This document shows, piece by piece, positions 1 to 7,126 of a stretch of 60,564 bases of DNA. A program made the translations under genes and the position numbers. The notes under the pieces are model-generated. The model saw only the letters and a program-made list of their open reading frames with translations, ran no database searches and had not been told where the DNA came from. Source of the stretch: Caldisericaceae bacterium (GTDB taxonomy: Bacteria > Caldisericota > Caldisericia > Caldisericales > Caldisericaceae); the NCBI GenBank assembly GCA_027023025.1, contig JALVXB010000005.1:1-60564 (forward strand), written 5' to 3'. Numbering within the stretch: the stretch's first letter is position 1; each line of letters starts with the position of its first letter.

Positions 1-979
1 CGCTTTTGTGCAGAATTTTTCCAACTGCGCCTGCGATTGCAGCAAGCATTATTCGAAAAACACCAGACTCTCTAATTGCAATTTCCATTGCTGCAGGATT
101 CACCAGCGGAGCAGCGCCTCCGAATGGGACATCTTTGTGCGATACAAAGCGCGACAGGAATTTTGCAAGTTTGGATGGAAAAATCGTGTCCACTGTTACG
201 CTCCGCTCCTCGCACATTGCAGCCACGCAGGAGGAAACCGTTATGATGTCTCCGGGTTTTCTTATATCTTTTGTATACTTATCTACGATTGCGTAGAGGT
301 CGTCTCCCTCGCGGATAAGTGGCGTTTTAATAGGGATTTTTTTGACATCAGGGTACTTATTTGCACGGGCTTTTTTCTCTCTGTACGGAAATTCTTCTTC
401 GGGGAAGTTTGCTTTTGCAAAGTCGTATAGTTTCTTATATCCTGGGTGTGTTTTTATTCCCAGCGTAAGGATTTCTTTTGCTTTATCCTTTTCCCCCAAC
501 TTCAGCAGGACATCTGCGTACTTCAGAAAGTCTGATGCGTAAAAGTCGGACGGCTCAAGTGCAATGAAAAGTTCGTAATACTTCTCTGCTTCCTGTAAAT
601 TATCTTCGTCGTAAAAAATCGTCGTGAGCCTTTTCAGGAAGTATCTGTACGGCGACATCGTAGTTTTTACAGGGTGTGCGAATGTTGAAAGCCCTTCCTT
701 GTATACCTTTTTTGCGTTTTCACTATCTTTTAAGTCGAAGTAGAACAGGTCCCCCAGCATAAGGTAGAGCCACTTGTTGTCCGGGTTGTGTTTTAAGGCG
801 TTTTGCAGAGTTTCTATTGCCTTTTCGTTCTCTCCTTTTTTCAGGTATAAATCCGAAAGAAGTTTATGCGCGCCGATGCGCTCTTTTTTGTTTTCCTTTA
901 CGAAGTTCTCAAGCAGTGCAATTACTTCGTCTATTTTACCTTCGTTTTTTAATACTCTTGCTTTTTCCACTGCGTTCAT
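1..979 (-). CDS. TPR protein fused to CofE-like (F420 glutamyl ligase-like) domain, C-terminus off window
   Basis: Open frame of 326 codons with no stop, running off the left edge. Residues 1-205 are helical tetratricopeptide-type repeats (for example HNPDNKWLYLMLGDLF, followed by another repeat around LEPSDFYASDFLKYADVLL). From about residue 211 the sequence changes to IPIKTPLIREGDDL, then KPGDIITVSSCVAAM and AAIAGAVGKIL. This matches the N-terminal part of F420-0:gamma-glutamyl ligase-like proteins, which occur in bacteria that do not make F420. The ATG overlaps the TGA of the upstream HD-domain gene by 4 nt, so the two are probably translationally coupled. The substrate of the ligase-like domain is unknown. 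The family call rests on recalled motifs; the fusion itself is directly visible because the frame is continuous. Confidence 0.7.
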   Translation of the reverse strand, partial: MNAVEKARVLKNEGKIDEVIALLENFVKENKKERIGAHKLLSDLYLKKGENEKAIETLQNALKHNPDNKWLYLMLGDLFYFDLKDSENAKKVYKEGLSTFAHPVKTTMSPYRYFLKRLTTIFYDEDNLQEAEKYYELFIALEPSDFYASDFLKYADVLLKLGEKDKAKEILTLGIKTHPGYKKLYDFAKANFPEEEFPYREKKARANKYPDVKKIPIKTPLIREGDDLYAIVDKYTKDIRKPGDIITVSSCVAAMCEERSVTVDTIFPSKLAKFLSRFVSHKDVPFGGAAPLVNPAAMEIAIRESGVFRIMLAAIAGAVGKILHKS

Positions 980-1524
980 AGTCCAAGCTCCTTAGAAATA
1001 TTTTTCATTGCATTTAGTGAAATATCTGTGAATTCTTCAAGTGTTAATCCCATTTCTCTGCAGGAAGCGATCTGTTCTCTGTTTGCACCTTTTGCAAAGC
1101 GTTTTTCCTTAAAGCGTTTCAGTACAAACTTTGCATCCACATTTGCAAGTTTTTTACCTTTTACGAGTGCGCAGGCGGTGATCAAACCGCTCATAGGGTC
1201 CGCTGCATAAAGCGCTTTATCAAGAAGCGTTTTTCTTGGCAGGTTGTGGATGGGGTTGTGTACCTTAACTGCATAAACTACATCTTCAGGAAGTCCTAAC
1301 TTCTCAAGCATTTCAGCGCCTATTATACTGTGTTTTTTAGGCATATTGCGCGTTTTATCGAGATCTATGTCGTGCATTAAACCTGCAATACCCCACTTTT
1401 CTACATCTTCCCCAAAGTGCTCTGCGAGTTTCCTCATAATTGCTTCTACCGCAAGCATGTGCTTTATCAAGTTTTCTTCTTTTACATTCTTTTTTAATTC
1501 TTCAAAAAGTTTTTCCCTGTCCAT
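976..1524 (-). CDS. HD-domain phosphohydrolase
   Basis: About 182 residues. The HD signature is visible: KHMLAVEAIM supplies the first histidine, GLMHDIDLDK the HD pair, and KKHSIIGAEML a further metal-ligand histidine, with YAADPMSGLI near the end of the domain. These are small metal-dependent HDIG-type phosphohydrolases, commonly cytoplasmic and acting on nucleotides or other phosphoesters; the substrate here is unknown. I place the start at the ATG at 1524, preceded by a GGAG ribosome site about 8 nt upstream, rather than at an upstream in-frame start at 1566 that would add 14 residues. The gene overlaps the TPR/CofE-like gene by 4 nt and appears to be first in that short operon. Confidence 0.8.
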   Translation of the reverse strand: MDREKLFEELKKNVKEENLIKHMLAVEAIMRKLAEHFGEDVEKWGIAGLMHDIDLDKTRNMPKKHSIIGAEMLEKLGLPEDVVYAVKVHNPIHNLPRKTLLDKALYAADPMSGLITACALVKGKKLANVDAKFVLKRFKEKRFAKGANREQIASCREMGLTLEEFTDISLNAMKNISKELGL

Positions 1525-1577
1525 TTTTACTCTCCACTTTTGAATTGGGTATTTTACTATTTTCACTTTTACGCACT

Positions 1578-1604
1578 ATTATACGGGAAATAAGGAGTTA
1601 TCAA
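1578..1604 (-). promoter_or_regulatory. Predicted promoter of the HD-hydrolase operon
   Basis: On the minus strand TTGATA (1604-1599) and TATAAT (1583-1578) are separated by 15 bp, about 55 nt upstream of the HD gene start. Predicted from sequence only. Confidence 0.45.
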
Positions 1605-1805
1605 AATGTTGAGTCGATTTAAAAACTTCCGGTTGATTGTAAGTATAAATATGCTTTTGCTTTACGGATTATCCTATGAACCTGCAAAAAGCACGAAGCA
1701 TAAAACTCCGCGGTAAAATACCTTTCAGTAAAAACTGTATTTTTCTGGCGTGTAAATTTTAAGTGGTTTTGTTGTGTTTTTACTTTTTGCGTAAATGCAA
1801 GATTT

Positions 1806-1991
1806 CTACTTCAGTGTGGAGCCGTCAGGCATAAGGTCTGCAGGCGGCATTTTTCCGCTATCTTTTATCTTTTTCCTTGCGCAGTTTTCAAAGTTGCCTT
1901 TGCAGTAATTTTTAATAACGACTTCTTTTTGCTCATCTGAAAGTTTTGGCAGCAAAGGGCACTTTTCAAACATCGGGCATACTTTTTCCAC
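1806..1991 (-). CDS. Small four-cysteine protein of unknown function
   Basis: 61 residues, GTG start with a strong GGAGGT ribosome site 5 nt upstream. The first half contains CPMFEKCPLL and the middle NYCKGNFENCARKK, giving two cysteine pairs that could bind a metal or an iron-sulfur cluster. Similar short proteins with a CxxxxxCP...YCxGNFxxCAR pattern occur in many anaerobes and have no assigned function as far as I know. It stands alone between the HD-hydrolase gene and the pentapeptide/channel pair. The coding call is supported by the ribosome site and the cysteine pattern; no function is proposed. Confidence 0.7.
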   Translation of the reverse strand: MEKVCPMFEKCPLLPKLSDEQKEVVIKNYCKGNFENCARKKIKDSGKMPPADLMPDGSTLK

Positions 1992-2068
1992 TTTTCACCT
2001 CCGTAAAAAGTTTTTATAATTGTAGCACAATTTTGGAGAATTTTCGAAGGAGTCTTTAACCAATCTTA

Positions 2069-2629
2069 CTAAAAATGTTCTGAGATGTCCTTGTATAGCT
2101 TGTTCCACCGGCTAAATCGAAGAATTAATAACGCTATCATGGAGTAAGATAACAAAATGATGTTTGCATTCTGAAAATAATACTTTGTATGAATTAGTGC
2201 CTCTACAAGAAATACGATAATAAGGTAAAAGTACGAGTCTTTAAAAAGCATAGTGGTGATTTTTGTTACAAAATTCCATGCGAGTGCTAAAGTGTAGAAA
2301 ATTGATAATAGAAAGAAGTATGTTGTTAATTGTCCTGGTTTTGTGATTGCAGAAAGATTCCATACAAGTAGCATAGATACATCGATTGCAAAAGTAAGCA
2401 AAAACATTTTTGCATTCATTGACTTTATTTCAAAGGAAAGGCTAATGTGATAGTCAAGCCAGTCGTCTATTAGGATAAGCAAAGCGATAAGCAGCATATA
2501 ATTTTGTGTGTTAAGCTTCAGGGAAATTCTTGTAATTGCTATCGATATTACGACTCCGTATAGAATATCGGTAAAGCTCAACTTTCTTGAAAAAGCGTTT
2601 TTATTCTCGATATTATTCTGCTTGCTCAT
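2069..2629 (-). CDS. Multi-pass membrane protein, TMEM175-like N-terminal motif
   Basis: 186 residues with about five hydrophobic segments. Near the N-terminus KLSFTDILYGVVISIAIT resembles the FSDGxFAIxIT signature in the first helix of TMEM175/DUF1211 potassium channels, although serine is replaced by threonine and the rest is divergent. The start is one nucleotide after the stop of the pentapeptide-repeat potassium channel gene, within the same minus-strand transcript, and the GAGGT upstream of the ATG lies inside the end of that gene. Tight coupling to a channel gene makes a membrane partner or second channel plausible. The TMEM175 resemblance is weak and is inference; the membrane nature is clear. 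Confidence 0.6.
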   Translation of the reverse strand: MSKQNNIENKNAFSRKLSFTDILYGVVISIAITRISLKLNTQNYMLLIALLILIDDWLDYHISLSFEIKSMNAKMFLLTFAIDVSMLLVWNLSAITKPGQLTTYFFLLSIFYTLALAWNFVTKITTMLFKDSYFYLIIVFLVEALIHTKYYFQNANIILLSYSMIALLILRFSRWNKLYKDISEHF

Positions 2630-2630
2630 T

Positions 2631-4256
2631 TTACCTCATTATCTTACGGCTTACGACAACGACGAAGTATGCAAGGATAAAAGCACCCAAGAATGCTTCG
2701 CTGCCTGCAAGGAGTCTTATACCTATACTCGAAATAGGATGTAGGTCACCATATCCAAGTGTTGTAAATGTTACTATACTGAAATAAAGATTAGTCCAGA
2801 AGTTATGAACAGGCACTGCTGTGTCCGTTCCAATGATACTGCCTCTTAACGAATAAATGCCTGCGTAAATAAGAATTATCGAATCTGCGGTGAAAAAGAC
2901 TCTCCATGCACTTTCACCATATAGTGAAATAATGGATAATATCCGATTCATTGAAAATAAAAAGTAATTTGTTAATACATCGCCTATTAATACCCAAAAT
3001 TTTTTGCTTTTCTGTAGATCATTTTTTGGTTGAAATGGTTCTGGTTCTTTATAATTTTTCCAGAAAACAAGTTTGTTAAAAAATTGTTTTACTTTGAATT
3101 TCCTTACTCTATTAAGTAATTCATAAAAAGCTATATCACCTGAGAGCTTATTGATTTTTCCCTTCACTCTGTATTCTCCGATAAAATATGTACCTGATTT
3201 GTCGTACCACCCAATATTTTTAAAATAATTTTTCAGACTTATGTAAACATAACGGGAGTGGCTGTATAAATTAAACCGATACTGGAGAATATCAAGTTTT
3301 GGTACATTATTTCTTTCATCGTAAAGTTCTTTTAGCGTTTTGGATATTTCAGAATCTGATGTTTTTAGATAAATCTTTGCTTTAGATGTGAGTTGTCCAA
3401 TCTCGTTTTCTTTTAGATTTAATCTTTTAAGAGATACATATAAAAATTCTTTTACCGCTGTTTCATATTTACTGTTTGCTTTTAAAATTTTGTGTAGGTT
3501 GTCTCCTATAATTTCTTCTATGTACTTATCGCCTATTTCTGCGTGTTGTAGATCTTTTGACTCTCTGAGATTTGTGCCATATAAAAAAGCAGTTCTTAAA
3601 TCGGTGTAAGCCAGATCTGCTTTTTCTAAATTTCCATAAGAGAAATTTGCTCCTTGAAGATTGGTTTCTCTAAGATTTGCTTTTTGAAGATTTGCATGTT
3701 CTAAGTATGCTTCTTTGAGATTACTAGATCTTAAGTTTGCCTCTTGAAGATTGGTATACATCAAATATGCCCCTTGAAGATTAGCATTCTGCAAATACGC
3801 CTTTTGTAGTTTTGTAAACCACAAATATGCTTCTTTAAGATTAGCACCTACCAGAATTGCCCCATGAAGGTTAGCACGTTCCAGAATTGCCCCATGAAGG
3901 TTAGCACGTTCCAGAATTGCCACTTGGAGCTCGGCTTTCCACAAATTTGCTCCTTGAAGACTCGCAAATCCAAAATTTGCTCCTTGAAGTTTGGCTGATC
4001 TCAAGCCTGTCTCCCGAAGATTAGCACCTACCAAATTTGCTCCTTGAAGGTAAGTGCCTTCCTTAAATTTCGTTCCTTCAAGGTTTGCTTCTACTAGATA
4101 TGCTTCAATTAAATTTGTTTCTTCAATTTTCTGTCCGGAAAAATCTTTTCCGTCTTTTTTCTGATGCCAGATGCAATAATTAGAACCAGGCATGGCATCA
4201 TGCGGGCAACTTTTATCTTCGTAAAGCTTACTTTTATACTTGTATTTACATTTCAT
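2631..4256 (-). CDS. Pentapeptide-repeat protein with C-terminal two-helix K+ channel
   Basis: 541 residues with three parts. Residues 1-32 have a Cys/His cluster (C3, CPHD at 17, YCIWH at 27-31) that could bind zinc. Residues about 40-232 are roughly 38 pentapeptide repeats of A(N/D)Lxx type (for example LQGANLVGANLRETG), expected to form a right-handed quadrilateral beta-helix. Residues 235-400 are mainly helical and include a segment, YISLKNYFKNIGWYDKSGTY, seen in other pentapeptide-ion channel proteins. The C-terminus has two membrane helices flanking the pore loop TFTTLGYGDLHP, whose GYG is the potassium selectivity filter. It is probably a potassium channel with a large cytoplasmic sensor. 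There is no Shine-Dalgarno site; a TATAAT box ends 7 nt before the ATG. Confidence 0.88.
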   Translation of the reverse strand: MKCKYKYKSKLYEDKSCPHDAMPGSNYCIWHQKKDGKDFSGQKIEETNLIEAYLVEANLEGTKFKEGTYLQGANLVGANLRETGLRSAKLQGANFGFASLQGANLWKAELQVAILERANLHGAILERANLHGAILVGANLKEAYLWFTKLQKAYLQNANLQGAYLMYTNLQEANLRSSNLKEAYLEHANLQKANLRETNLQGANFSYGNLEKADLAYTDLRTAFLYGTNLRESKDLQHAEIGDKYIEEIIGDNLHKILKANSKYETAVKEFLYVSLKRLNLKENEIGQLTSKAKIYLKTSDSEISKTLKELYDERNNVPKLDILQYRFNLYSHSRYVYISLKNYFKNIGWYDKSGTYFIGEYRVKGKINKLSGDIAFYELLNRVRKFKVKQFFNKLVFWKNYKEPEPFQPKNDLQKSKKFWVLIGDVLTNYFLFSMNRILSIISLYGESAWRVFFTADSIILIYAGIYSLRGSIIGTDTAVPVHNFWTNLYFSIVTFTTLGYGDLHPISSIGIRLLAGSEAFLGAFILAYFVVVVSRKIMR

Positions 4257-4462
4257 TTAAAAAATTATATACCGAACGAAGAAATTTCAAAAAGAAAAAC
4301 ATTAATCAATTTATATTGAAATGCTATAACTAATGTGCTCTAAAAGTGAATTTATAATTTATCTCCTTCTGTTTGTTTTATCGTATGAGTATTTAATTGT
4401 GCTGTAGAAGCATTTTGTAAAAGTCGAAAAATATGCTTTTTTCCTCAATCAAAATGCTTCGG

Positions 4463-4490
4463 TTGAAATTTATTCGCAAAATGCTAAAAT
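4463..4490 (+). promoter_or_regulatory. Predicted promoter of structured RNA
   Basis: TTGAAA (4463-4468) and TAAAAT (4485-4490) with a 16-bp spacer. The predicted start at about 4497 coincides with the first base-paired positions of the RNA candidate that follows. Confidence 0.6.
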
Positions 4491-4496
4491 AGTATT

Positions 4497-4668
4497 GAGC
4501 CCTGCGGAGTGCGTGCAGCCTTTAGCGGTTTTGGGCCAACACATATTTATTGGGGATGGATGTACATCGTAAGTTGAAGCACTTGGTGCTTCCCGTAGAT
4601 GTAACAAAGTCTCCGCCTTGTCCTTCGGGACCCAAGAAAACGCCTAAAGTCACGGCTCGCGCGGGGCC
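4497..4668 (+). ncRNA. Candidate structured RNA, possibly 6S-like
   Basis: About 172 nt, more GC-rich than its surroundings, starting where a near-consensus promoter predicts. The ends pair: 4499-4506 with 4660-4667 (GCCCTGCG/CGCGGGGC, one G-U). Inner helices are GTG 4513-4515 with CAC 4651-4653, CTTTAG 4520-4525 with CTAAAG 4644-4649, and TTGGG 4531-4535 with CCCAA 4631-4635. An apical arm pairs TACATC 4563-4568 with GATGTA 4598-4603 and contains the hairpin GAAGCAC/GTGCTTC (4576-4592). A UUCG hairpin (4620-4631) sits on the 3' side of the central open region. A closing stem, open centre with small 3' hairpin and terminal stem, at this length, is the architecture of 6S RNA. I see no diagnostic 6S sequence, so the identity is tentative. 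No terminator is obvious. Confidence 0.5.
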
Positions 4669-4687
4669 TGTAAAAATGGAGGTGCTT

Positions 4688-5179
4688 ATGAGTTCTATTG
4701 AGGTAGCATTGTGGGTTATTGCAGTTGAGATTGCAGTGGTCGTGATTGGCGGAATATTTTTCCTTTTGAAGTTTTTCAAAAGGACGGATGCTACTCTCTC
4801 TGAGACCCAGAACCTCGTAAAAAACCTTGAAGAAAAAGTTGACAGTATTGGCAAAGAACTTGAGGATACGGTAAAAAACGCGACCGGGGCAACGGTGCAT
4901 TTAAAAAAAACTCTCGAAAATACTGAGAAGGCAACGCGATTTTTGAATACCGCTTTACCGATTATATCGCTCGTACTTTTGTGGAGAGGTATTTCCATTC
5001 CTTTGCCTTCAAAAGTTTCTGTGGGGAGTAGCAATTCAGGCAAAAAAGAAGGCGGAGTGATGAATACGCTGAATAGTATTGGCAAACTTGCATTAGGTAT
5101 AACGCAGGGATACTCGATTTATAAAAAATACTTCAGAAGTAGAGGAGGCGAGAGAAATGAGCGAAGAAAGAAGCAGTAG
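4688..5179 (+). CDS. DUF948-like membrane-anchored coiled-coil protein
   Basis: About 163 residues from the ATG at 4688, which has GGAGGT 4 nt upstream. A longer in-frame reading from 4550 would run through the structured RNA and is rejected. One membrane helix near the N-terminus (VALWVIAVEIAVVVIGGIFF) is followed by a heptad-rich segment (LSETQNLVKNLEEKVDSIG) and a second hydrophobic patch around residues 95-103. This arrangement is typical of DUF948 general-stress/envelope proteins, whose function is unclear. Its 3' end overlaps the YtxH-like gene by 23 nt, a common pairing of the two families, and the pair may be read through from the RNA promoter. Confidence 0.7.
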   Translation: MSSIEVALWVIAVEIAVVVIGGIFFLLKFFKRTDATLSETQNLVKNLEEKVDSIGKELEDTVKNATGATVHLKKTLENTEKATRFLNTALPIISLVLLWRGISIPLPSKVSVGSSNSGKKEGGVMNTLNSIGKLALGITQGYSIYKKYFRSRGGERNERRKKQ

Positions 5180-5390
5180 CTTTTTTAGTGGTTTTCTTTG
5201 GGGTGCAGTGGTAGGTTTTGTTTTAGGTGTTCTTTATGCGCCGCGTTCTGGTGTTGAAACGAGAGAAATTCTTAAAGAAAAAACGAAAGAGTTAGGCACG
5301 ATTACGAAAGACAAACTGGAAGACATTAAGTCACACGGGCGTGACTTACTTACCGGGAAAGGTATTGAAATTCAGGAAGAAGAAGAGTAA
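5157..5390 (+). CDS. YtxH-like small membrane protein
   Basis: 77 residues, ATG preceded by GAGGAGG. It has a glycine-rich membrane helix (GFLWGAVVGFVLGVLYAP) directly followed by RSGVETREILKEK, the conserved junction of the YtxH family, then a charged amphipathic helix ending in a glutamate-rich tail. Members are linked to general stress in Firmicutes; the molecular role is unknown. It overlaps the upstream DUF948-like gene and is followed within 15 nt by the first tRNA-Gln. Confidence 0.78.
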   Translation: MSEERSSSFFSGFLWGAVVGFVLGVLYAPRSGVETREILKEKTKELGTITKDKLEDIKSHGRDLLTGKGIEIQEEEE

Positions 5391-5404
5391 AATGTAAAAG
5401 CGCT

Positions 5405-5478
5405 TGGGAAGTCGTCTAATGGTAGGACAGGGGACTCTGGATCCTCTAATGATGGTTCGAATCCATCCTTCCCAGCCA
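5405..5478 (+). tRNA. tRNA-Gln (CUG), copy 1
   Basis: Cloverleaf visible: acceptor TGGGAAG/CTTCCCA, D stem GTCT/GGAC, anticodon loop CTCTGGA (anticodon CTG), T arm ATGGTTCGAATCCAT, discriminator G and encoded CCA. Identical in sequence to the copy starting at 5527. Confidence 0.95.
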
Positions 5479-5526
5479 TACTTTGTGTGTTGAAATTTTT
5501 TTCTAATTCTGTATAATATCACCGCT

Positions 5527-5600
5527 TGGGAAGTCGTCTAATGGTAGGACAGGGGACTCTGGATCCTCTAATGATGGTTCGAATCCATCCTTCCCAGCCA
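5527..5600 (+). tRNA. tRNA-Gln (CUG), copy 2
   Basis: Exact repeat of the 5405-5478 tRNA, including CCA, after a 48-bp spacer. The same anticodon CTG appears in both copies; a UUG-reading tRNA-Gln must be elsewhere in the genome. Confidence 0.95.
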
Positions 5601-5605
5601 TAGGT

Positions 5606-5680
5606 GGCGTAGTAGAACAGTGGTTAGTTCAGGGGGCTCTCAATCCCCAGACCAGGGTTCGATTCCCTGCTACGCTACCA
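5606..5680 (+). tRNA. tRNA-Glu (CUC)
   Basis: Acceptor GGCGTAG/CTACGCT (first pair G-U), D stem GAAC/GTTC, anticodon loop CTCTCAA (anticodon CTC), T loop TTCGATT, encoded CCA. It lies 5 nt after the second tRNA-Gln, probably in one transcript. Confidence 0.93.
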
Positions 5681-5702
5681 TTATTTATTTTAGGAGGAAA
5701 GC

Positions 5703-6743
5703 GTGAAGGTAGGAATAACAGGTTTACAGTCATCTGGAAAAACAACATTATTCAAAGCACTTACGGGAAATGAGGGAAGCGTTTCTTTTGATAAGCCAAA
5801 CATAGGAAGCGTAAAAGTTATAGATCCAAATTTAGATGAACTTTCGGAAGCATTTCATCCTAAAAAAACGACGCCCGCCGAAGTAACTTTTGTGGATATT
5901 CCTGGACTTCCTTCCGGATTTGAAAATAAAAAGAGGAGAAACGAGCTTTTCTCTGCAATCAGGAAAGTAGATGCACTAGTGGAAGTGGTCGATGCATTTT
6001 CGGACACTGTGGATGTGGAAGACGCAATAAAGTCGTTTGATAACGAGTTGTACTTAATGGACCTCGAAGTCATCGAGAAACGCCTTGAGCGTATTAAAAA
6101 AGAAAAGAAAGACCAGAAAACAAAACACGAAGAGGGAATCCTATTAAAGTGCAGAGAAGCGCTGGAGAACGAAAAACCCCTAATTTCTGTTGGCCTTGAC
6201 GAAAACGAAGTAACTGCAATAAAGTCGTTTGAATTCTTTACATTAAAACCTATTCTTTATGTGATAAACACATCGGATAAGGATTTAGATAGAAAAGAAG
6301 AATTAAAGGCGAAAGTCAAAGGCATAATTGATCCGACTTCAGAAGTAATTATTGTGCCAGTTAATCTTGAGTATGAGCTTTCTGAACTTAGCGACGAGGA
6401 AAAAGCAGAATTCCTTGCATCTTACGGATTGGAAAAACCAATCCTTCCTGAATTTATTGAAGCGGCATACCGCTTGCTTGGCTACGAAACATTTTATACT
6501 GTGGGTGAAGACGAAGTGAAAGCGTGGACGATTAAAAAGGGCACAAATGCCAGGAAGGCAGCAGGACGCATCCACAGTGACATTGAAAGGGGTTTTATTG
6601 CAGCAGAAGTCATTTCTTTTAAAGACTTTGAATCGGTAAACTTCTCTTTCAAAGAAGCAAAGGCAAAAGGACTTCTAAGGATTGAGGGTGAAAGTTACAT
6701 CGTTCAGGACAGAGACATCGTGCACTTCCGTTTTAATGTGTAA
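5703..6743 (+). CDS. ychF: YchF/OLA1-family P-loop NTPase
   Basis: 346 residues, GTG start 6 nt after AGGAGG. Motifs: P-loop GLQSSGKTTLF at the N-terminus, switch region DIPGLPSGFENKKRRN, and a C-terminal TGS domain (FYTVGEDEVKAWTIKKGT, then GRIHSDIERGFIAAEV). YchF proteins bind ribosomes and hydrolyse ATP, sometimes GTP, and act in translation and stress control. The specificity segment normally NKxD reads NTSDKD here, in keeping with the relaxed base recognition of the family. It is slightly shorter than the usual 360 or so residues. It follows the tRNA cluster directly and is followed by a 380-bp AT-rich gap. Confidence 0.92.
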   Translation: MKVGITGLQSSGKTTLFKALTGNEGSVSFDKPNIGSVKVIDPNLDELSEAFHPKKTTPAEVTFVDIPGLPSGFENKKRRNELFSAIRKVDALVEVVDAFSDTVDVEDAIKSFDNELYLMDLEVIEKRLERIKKEKKDQKTKHEEGILLKCREALENEKPLISVGLDENEVTAIKSFEFFTLKPILYVINTSDKDLDRKEELKAKVKGIIDPTSEVIIVPVNLEYELSELSDEEKAEFLASYGLEKPILPEFIEAAYRLLGYETFYTVGEDEVKAWTIKKGTNARKAAGRIHSDIERGFIAAEVISFKDFESVNFSFKEAKAKGLLRIEGESYIVQDRDIVHFRFNV

Positions 6744-6921
6744 CTTTTGCTGTTTTTACTTGTGCGGTGGAATTTTACTTTTGCTATACGAAACTGCAAG
6801 TTTCTCCGTAAACTTACTCGTTCTAAGCAAACTTTCCTGGTAAATTTTACATCGTAAACGAATTTTTATAGGGATTTGCGCATCTCGATCTATTGAGCAA
6901 TGCAATGTCCCCCTGTTCTAA

Positions 6922-6942
6922 TAAACTGGACTCTCCAGTTTA
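6922..6942. repeat. Short perfect inverted repeat in a gene-free stretch
   Basis: TAAACTGGA and TCCAGTTTA flank the 3-nt loop CTC. It is the only strong structure in the AT-rich 6744-7126 interval. No T-tract follows, so it could be a protein-binding palindrome or a weak terminator. I see no gene in this interval. Confidence 0.5.
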
Positions 6943-7070
6943 AACTTCTGAATTATCAAGAGATTTTTTCAAAATACTATTTAGAATTTATCCGTTAATT
7001 CCTCAGTTTTATCGATTTGTTAATTTTTAATAACTTCTTATAATAAACTCTTGCCGTCAGGTAAAGTATT

Positions 7071-7098
7071 TTGTAATTGTTTTAAATAGTGTTAGAAT
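7071..7098 (+). promoter_or_regulatory. Predicted promoter of the diguanylate cyclase gene
   Basis: TTGTAA (7071-7076), 16-bp spacer, TAGAAT (7093-7098), 28 nt before the GTG start. Fits the promoter pattern seen elsewhere in the window but is weaker. Confidence 0.4.
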
Positions 7099-7126
7099 AA
7101 ACGAAATTTTTTAAAAGGAGTATTGT

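Noticed and set aside
1605-1709. 34-residue plus-strand frame starting at an ATG with GGAG upstream
   Set aside because: Ends in basic, unstructured sequence, overlaps the minus-strand promoter of the HD gene and shows no recognisable feature.
3840-3930. Regular short repeats, considered as a CRISPR array
   Set aside because: They are 15/30-bp in-frame units of the pentapeptide coding region with no variable spacers.
4550-4687. N-terminal extension of the DUF948-like protein
   Set aside because: The added residues translate the base-paired RNA region, and the ribosome site supports the ATG at 4688.
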